DNA from: Streptomyces shenzhenensis
Lineage (GTDB): Bacteria; Actinomycetota; Actinomycetes; Streptomycetales; Streptomycetaceae
NCBI RefSeq assembly: GCF_021462265.1
Contig: NZ_JAJONF010000064.1
Location: 1-39,506 of the forward strand
Length of the DNA: 39,506 nucleotides
Direction of reading: 5' to 3'
Position numbers and translations under genes: made by a program. A model generated the notes under the pieces. The model did not search any database, was not told the DNA's origin, and worked only from the letters and a program-made list of their open reading frames with translations. This document shows, piece after piece, positions 36,712 to 39,506 of the stretch. Each line of letters opens with the position of its first letter. Position 1 is the stretch's first letter.

Positions 36712-37885
36712 GCCCGCCACCGTATCGGTCCGACCTGGTCGCGAACGAACGGGCATACACCAGTGTCACCAGCACCAACACCATCGGCACCGACATCGCC
36801 CCGCGGTAACTCCACGCATCGCCCAGCGCCCCGACCAACGGCGAGCCGACCAGGAACCCGACGTAGTTGAAGACGTTCAGCCGGGCGATGGCCGCATCCG
36901 AAGCCCCCGGAAACAGCCGGCCCGCCGCCGCGAAGGTCTGCGGCACCAGCACACACAACCCCAGCCCCAGCAGAGTGAACCCGGCCATACCGACCCAGGC
37001 TCCCGGCGCCGTCGCCACCACCGCGAACCCGGCCGCCGCCACCAGCGCCCCCAGCCGTACGACCGGCACGGCACCGAACCGCCGTACCCCGAAGTCCCCG
37101 ATGGTCCGGCCGACCAGCGTGGTCACCATGTACACGTTGTACGGCACGGTGGCGAGCTGCTCACTGCTGCCCAGCACGTCCTTGAGGTACTTCGCACTCC
37201 AGTTTGAGACGGTCGAGTCCCCGATGTAGGCGAAGGTCATCACCAGACACAGCGGCAGCAGCAGCTTGAAGACGACACCGCCCGCGCCCCCGTCCCCGCT
37301 GGCCGCCCCGTCCTCCACCGGCGCGGGATCACCGTCCACGTACCACCGGCTCCCCACCAGCGCGGCCGGCAGCAGCACCGCGACCACCGGGAGGTACGAC
37401 ACCCACAGCGCGAGATGCCAGTGCGCCCCCACCCAGGCCAGCGACGCCCCGAGGATCCCGCCGAGGCTGTACGCGGCATGGAAGCTGAGCATGATGCTGC
37501 GCCCGTACGTCCGCTGCAGGCTCACCCCGAGCATGTTCATCGAGGCGTCCAGCGCACCCACGGCCAGCCCGAACACGCCCAGCGCCACCGCCAGCTCGGC
37601 CATCACCCCGCCGGACCCCGCCCCGAGCAGCGCCAGCATCACCACCGGCTGGGACCAGCGCAGCAGCAGGCTCGGCCGTATTCGCTTCACCAACTGCTCG
37701 GTGGTGACACTGCCGACGCCGGCCAGGATGGGCACGGCAGCGAGAAAGACCGGCAGCAGCGCGTCGGAGACGCCGTACCGGTCCTGGATGGCGGGAATGC
37801 GCGTCACCAGCAGCGCGAAGGTGGCGCCCTGGGTGAAGAAGCTGAACGCCAGCGAGGCCCTGCCGCGCCGCAGCACATCTGTCAT
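36662..37885 (-). CDS. MFS transporter
   Basis: This 407-aa protein has about twelve membrane helices and is an MFS carrier of the FucP/YbjJ-like group (sugar or drug). Evidence is FSFFTQGATFALLVTRIPAIQDRYGVSDALL in helix 1, GALDASMNMLGVSLQRTYGRSIMLSFHAAYSLGG in helices 4-5, a central loop (YVDGDPAPVEDGAAS) and PVVRLGALVAAAGF with GLGLCVLVPQTFAAAGRLFPG later. The substrate is unknown. It precedes acuC and overlaps it by 50 bp. An AT-rich inverted repeat upstream (37931-37953) suggests dedicated regulation. The ATG at 37885 begins MTDVLRRGRASLAFSF. Confidence 0.9.
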   Translation of the reverse strand: MTDVLRRGRASLAFSFFTQGATFALLVTRIPAIQDRYGVSDALLPVFLAAVPILAGVGSVTTEQLVKRIRPSLLLRWSQPVVMLALLGAGSGGVMAELAVALGVFGLAVGALDASMNMLGVSLQRTYGRSIMLSFHAAYSLGGILGASLAWVGAHWHLALWVSYLPVVAVLLPAALVGSRWYVDGDPAPVEDGAASGDGGAGGVVFKLLLPLCLVMTFAYIGDSTVSNWSAKYLKDVLGSSEQLATVPYNVYMVTTLVGRTIGDFGVRRFGAVPVVRLGALVAAAGFAVVATAPGAWVGMAGFTLLGLGLCVLVPQTFAAAGRLFPGASDAAIARLNVFNYVGFLVGSPLVGALGDAWSYRGAMSVPMVLVLVTLVYARSFATRSDRYGGGHERPRTADVGRGSNGL

Positions 37886-37930
37886 GGCGGCGAGCGTAGG
37901 GCCCCGGCGTACTCGTGGGTAGATCCAGCC

Positions 37931-37953
37931 AAAGATGAATTTCCTTCAGCTTT
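37931..37953. promoter_or_regulatory. AT-rich inverted repeat upstream of the MFS gene
   Basis: AAAGATGAA and TTCAGCTTT are 9-bp arms with one mismatch around TTTCC. In a >70% GC genome this AT-rich palindrome, 46 bp before the MFS start, is a strong operator candidate. The pattern recalls Lrp/AsnC-type sites, which is only a resemblance. Confidence 0.5.
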
Positions 37954-37966
37954 ACTTTCCTGCCGC

Positions 37967-38704
37967 TCAGGCGGCGACCGCGAGCTCCTGTTCCCGCGCC
38001 TGCTCCTGCGCGGCTTCCTGACGCTTCACCTCGTCGGTGATCAGGCACGCCATCGGCTCGGCGGCCGCCCTTGCGCAGAGCACCATGCCGAGGCTGATCG
38101 CGACGACCAGGAGGAGCGAGCTCAGCCAGACCATGGTGGCCACGGGGATCGTGTAGGCGCCCACGACCCGGGCGACGCACTCCGCCACCAGCACCAGACC
38201 CCAGATCACGGAGAAGACCCGCTCCTTGCGCAGGAACTCCGCCGACCGGGCCGCGGTGCCGGACGCCAGCCGCTCCCAGGCGGCCTCCCGGGCCGCGTCG
38301 CCCTTCAGCAGGAAGGGCTTCAGTCCCGCCGTCATCATCGGCCTGCCCAGCGCCACCGACACCAGGATCCCGATCCCGATGGTGCTGCTGACCGCACCGT
38401 CCTTGGCGAGCATGAGCCGCGGGTCACCGGAGACGAAGCTCAGCGCCAGCCCGACCACGTTCACGACCAGGATGAGCGCCGCCAGCCCGTTGACCCGGCG
38501 CTCCTTCACCACACTCCAGAGCGTCCGCACGGCCGGCACCACGCTGCTCCAGGCGAGCGCCGCGAAGGTGCCCATCCCGAAGGCCCCCTTGAAGAAGTAG
38601 TACGACCCGAGGGGTACCGCCACATCCACGAGCAGCGGCCGGAGGTTCTCCAGCACGCTGGGCTGCTGCTTGCTCTGGGACTCGGTGTTCGTCGTCTTCG
38701 TCAT
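37967..38704 (-). CDS. VC0807-family integral membrane protein
   Basis: This 245-aa protein has about five or six membrane segments. Its family-like text is LLVDVAVPLGSYYFFKGAFGMGTFAALAWSSVVPAVRTLW, RRVNGLAALILVVNVVGLALSFVSGDPRLMLAKDGAVSSTIGIGILVSVALGRPMM and KERVFSVIWGLVLVAECVARVV. The GDPRLMLAKD loop and the RP after helix 4 are typical of VC0807/DUF3159-like proteins. The function is unknown, and a possible septation/IspZ-like relation is sometimes suggested. Both ends are charged and polar (Gln/Ser-rich N-terminus, Glu/Gln-rich C-terminus). The start is ATG 38704. A 12-bp palindrome lies about 60 bp upstream. Confidence 0.8.
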   Translation of the reverse strand: MTKTTNTESQSKQQPSVLENLRPLLVDVAVPLGSYYFFKGAFGMGTFAALAWSSVVPAVRTLWSVVKERRVNGLAALILVVNVVGLALSFVSGDPRLMLAKDGAVSSTIGIGILVSVALGRPMMTAGLKPFLLKGDAAREAAWERLASGTAARSAEFLRKERVFSVIWGLVLVAECVARVVGAYTIPVATMVWLSSLLLVVAISLGMVLCARAAAEPMACLITDEVKRQEAAQEQAREQELAVAA

Positions 38705-38764
38705 GCCCTCAGCTTCGCGGCCGGACGGGGTTCCCCAGTAGAAACGATCGTCCGGAGCTCGGCA

Positions 38765-38776
38765 TGACAATTGTCA
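38765..38776. promoter_or_regulatory. 12-bp palindrome TGACAATTGTCA
   Basis: This perfect palindrome is centred 66 bp before the VC0807-family gene and 21 bp downstream of the HAD gene stop. TTGTCA could also serve as a -35. It is a candidate operator, and the regulator is unknown. Confidence 0.4.
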
Positions 38777-38797
38777 GCCCTGTCGTCATGCCCCCGG

Positions 38798-39442
38798 TCA
38801 TTCCAGCAGGTCAACCAACTGCGCCATGTCGGAGAAGAGTTGGGTGGCCTCCTGCAGCCGGTCGGCCGGTGTCATCGCCGTGAACCCGTACACGTCCATG
38901 CCGGCCGCCACAGCCGCCTGCACCCCCAGTGGACTGTCCTCCACGACGGCACACCGCCCCGGCGCGACCCCCATCCGCTCCGCCGCGTACAGGAAGAGAT
39001 CGGGCGCCGGCTTTCCGCGCCCCACGTCCTGTGAGCTGAAGATCCGCGACTCGTCGAACCACCCGTCGAGCCCGGTCGTCCGATGCCCCACCCGAATCCG
39101 CTCATGGCTCCCCGACGACGCCACGCAGTACGGCACCCCGTCCGCCGCCAGCTGCTCCAGTACCCCGGCCGCCCCCGCCACGGGCTTCAGCTCCTCCTCG
39201 AAGGCGGCGAACACCCGCGCATGGAAGACATCGTCGAAGTCGTCCGGCAGCCGCTGCCCAGTGCGCTCCAGGACGAGCTCATGGATCCGGTGCATCGCGG
39301 ATCCCATGTAGTCCCGTATGGAGTCCTCGTAGGACGTCCGGTGCCCCAACTCGGTGAGACAGGCGGCCAGGAGCCGGTTGGAGATGGGCTCGCTGTCGAC
39401 GAGGACGCCGTCGTTGTCGAAGATAACCAGGTCGTAGCGCAT
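38798..39442 (-). CDS. HAD-superfamily phosphatase (beta-phosphoglucomutase-like)
   Basis: This 214-aa HAD hydrolase has the nucleophile motif FDNDGVLVDSEP (Asp9/Asp11), an inserted helical cap (about 16-85), motif II VASSGSHERIRVG, motif III Lys in GRGKPAPDLFLYAAERMG and motif IV CAVVEDSPLGVQAAVAAGM. These place it with the beta-phosphoglucomutase/sugar-phosphatase group (subfamily IA variant 3), which acts on small phosphorylated sugars in the cytosol. FDND in place of the usual FDLD is a minor variant. The start is ATG 39442, with GAGG just upstream. Upstream lies a strong hairpin (39474-39506) belonging to the neighbouring transcript. Confidence 0.94.
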   Translation of the reverse strand: MRYDLVIFDNDGVLVDSEPISNRLLAACLTELGHRTSYEDSIRDYMGSAMHRIHELVLERTGQRLPDDFDDVFHARVFAAFEEELKPVAGAAGVLEQLAADGVPYCVASSGSHERIRVGHRTTGLDGWFDESRIFSSQDVGRGKPAPDLFLYAAERMGVAPGRCAVVEDSPLGVQAAVAAGMDVYGFTAMTPADRLQEATQLFSDMAQLVDLLE

Positions 39443-39473
39443 GCCTCAGAGCTTAAACGCCGCCGTGAACGCA

Positions 39474-39506
39474 GAAAGGCCCACGCCGTGATGGCGTGGG
39501 CCTTTC
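39474..39506. terminator. Hairpin terminator at the right edge
   Basis: GAAAGGCCCACGCC pairs with GGCGTGGGCCTTTC over 14 bp around the loop GTGAT and reaches the window end. It probably ends a transcript entering from the right. Confidence 0.85.

Overview
The window is chromosomal DNA from a Streptomyces or very close relative. It has very high GC, GTG/TTG starts with G-rich ribosome binding sites, near-absence of TTA codons, the developmental pair bldN-rsbN, a Rex-controlled haem operon, a class I lysyl-tRNA synthetase, and repeat families typical of Streptomyces intergenic DNA. The gene order from bldN through rsbN to the small HTH gene matches the region I know around S. coelicolor SCO3320-SCO3328.

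Layout. 1-3.5 kb: a small secreted protein, a YnfA-type membrane protein, an SDR oxidoreductase coupled to a 55-aa membrane peptide, and rtcB. 3.7-7.0 kb: two DUF3558 lipoproteins and a DUF2637 membrane protein. 7.1-11.1 kb: divergent lysS (class I) and argS. 11.1-15.0 kb: an MFS transporter, then a WhiJ/AbaA-like regulatory set (ATPase-fold anti-sigma-like protein, divergent XRE-DUF5753 protein, DUF397 protein with three tandem motif copies) and a DUF4253 protein. 15.1-18.0 kb: a PLP aminotransferase, a small lipoprotein and hemB. 18.0-21.3 kb: an apparent insertion between hemB and hemD, holding a gene remnant, a TetR regulator with three evenly spaced operator-like sites, two quinone-oxidoreductase-like genes and a truncated CoA-transferase. 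21.4-26.6 kb: rex-hemA-hemC-hemD, every junction a 4-bp ATGA overlap, behind a promoter that contains a Rex operator. 26.8-31.1 kb: a glutaredoxin, a HAD hydrolase, bldN and rsbN. 31.2-34.9 kb: an acyltransferase and an epimerase (one operon), a 32-aa bS22-like ribosomal protein, a BdtA/BldC-type HTH protein and a phosphatase-like protein. 34.9-35.5 kb: a 46-bp tandem repeat array. 35.5-39.5 kb: an AcuC deacetylase overlapping an MFS gene, a VC0807-type membrane protein and a HAD phosphatase, ending in a strong hairpin.

How the genes work together. Rex senses NADH/NAD+ and is predicted to control its own operon, tying early tetrapyrrole synthesis to redox state. Sigma-BldN controls aerial development and is held by the membrane anti-sigma RsbN, whose gene carries a sigma-BldN-like promoter. 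The TetR cluster looks like a self-contained, substrate-inducible oxidoreductase module. I did not see a wholly unknown multi-gene system. The most unusual items are the 46-bp tandem array, a dispersed intergenic repeat embedded in frame in hemC, the triple-operator TetR module splitting the haem genes, and the triplicated DUF397 protein.
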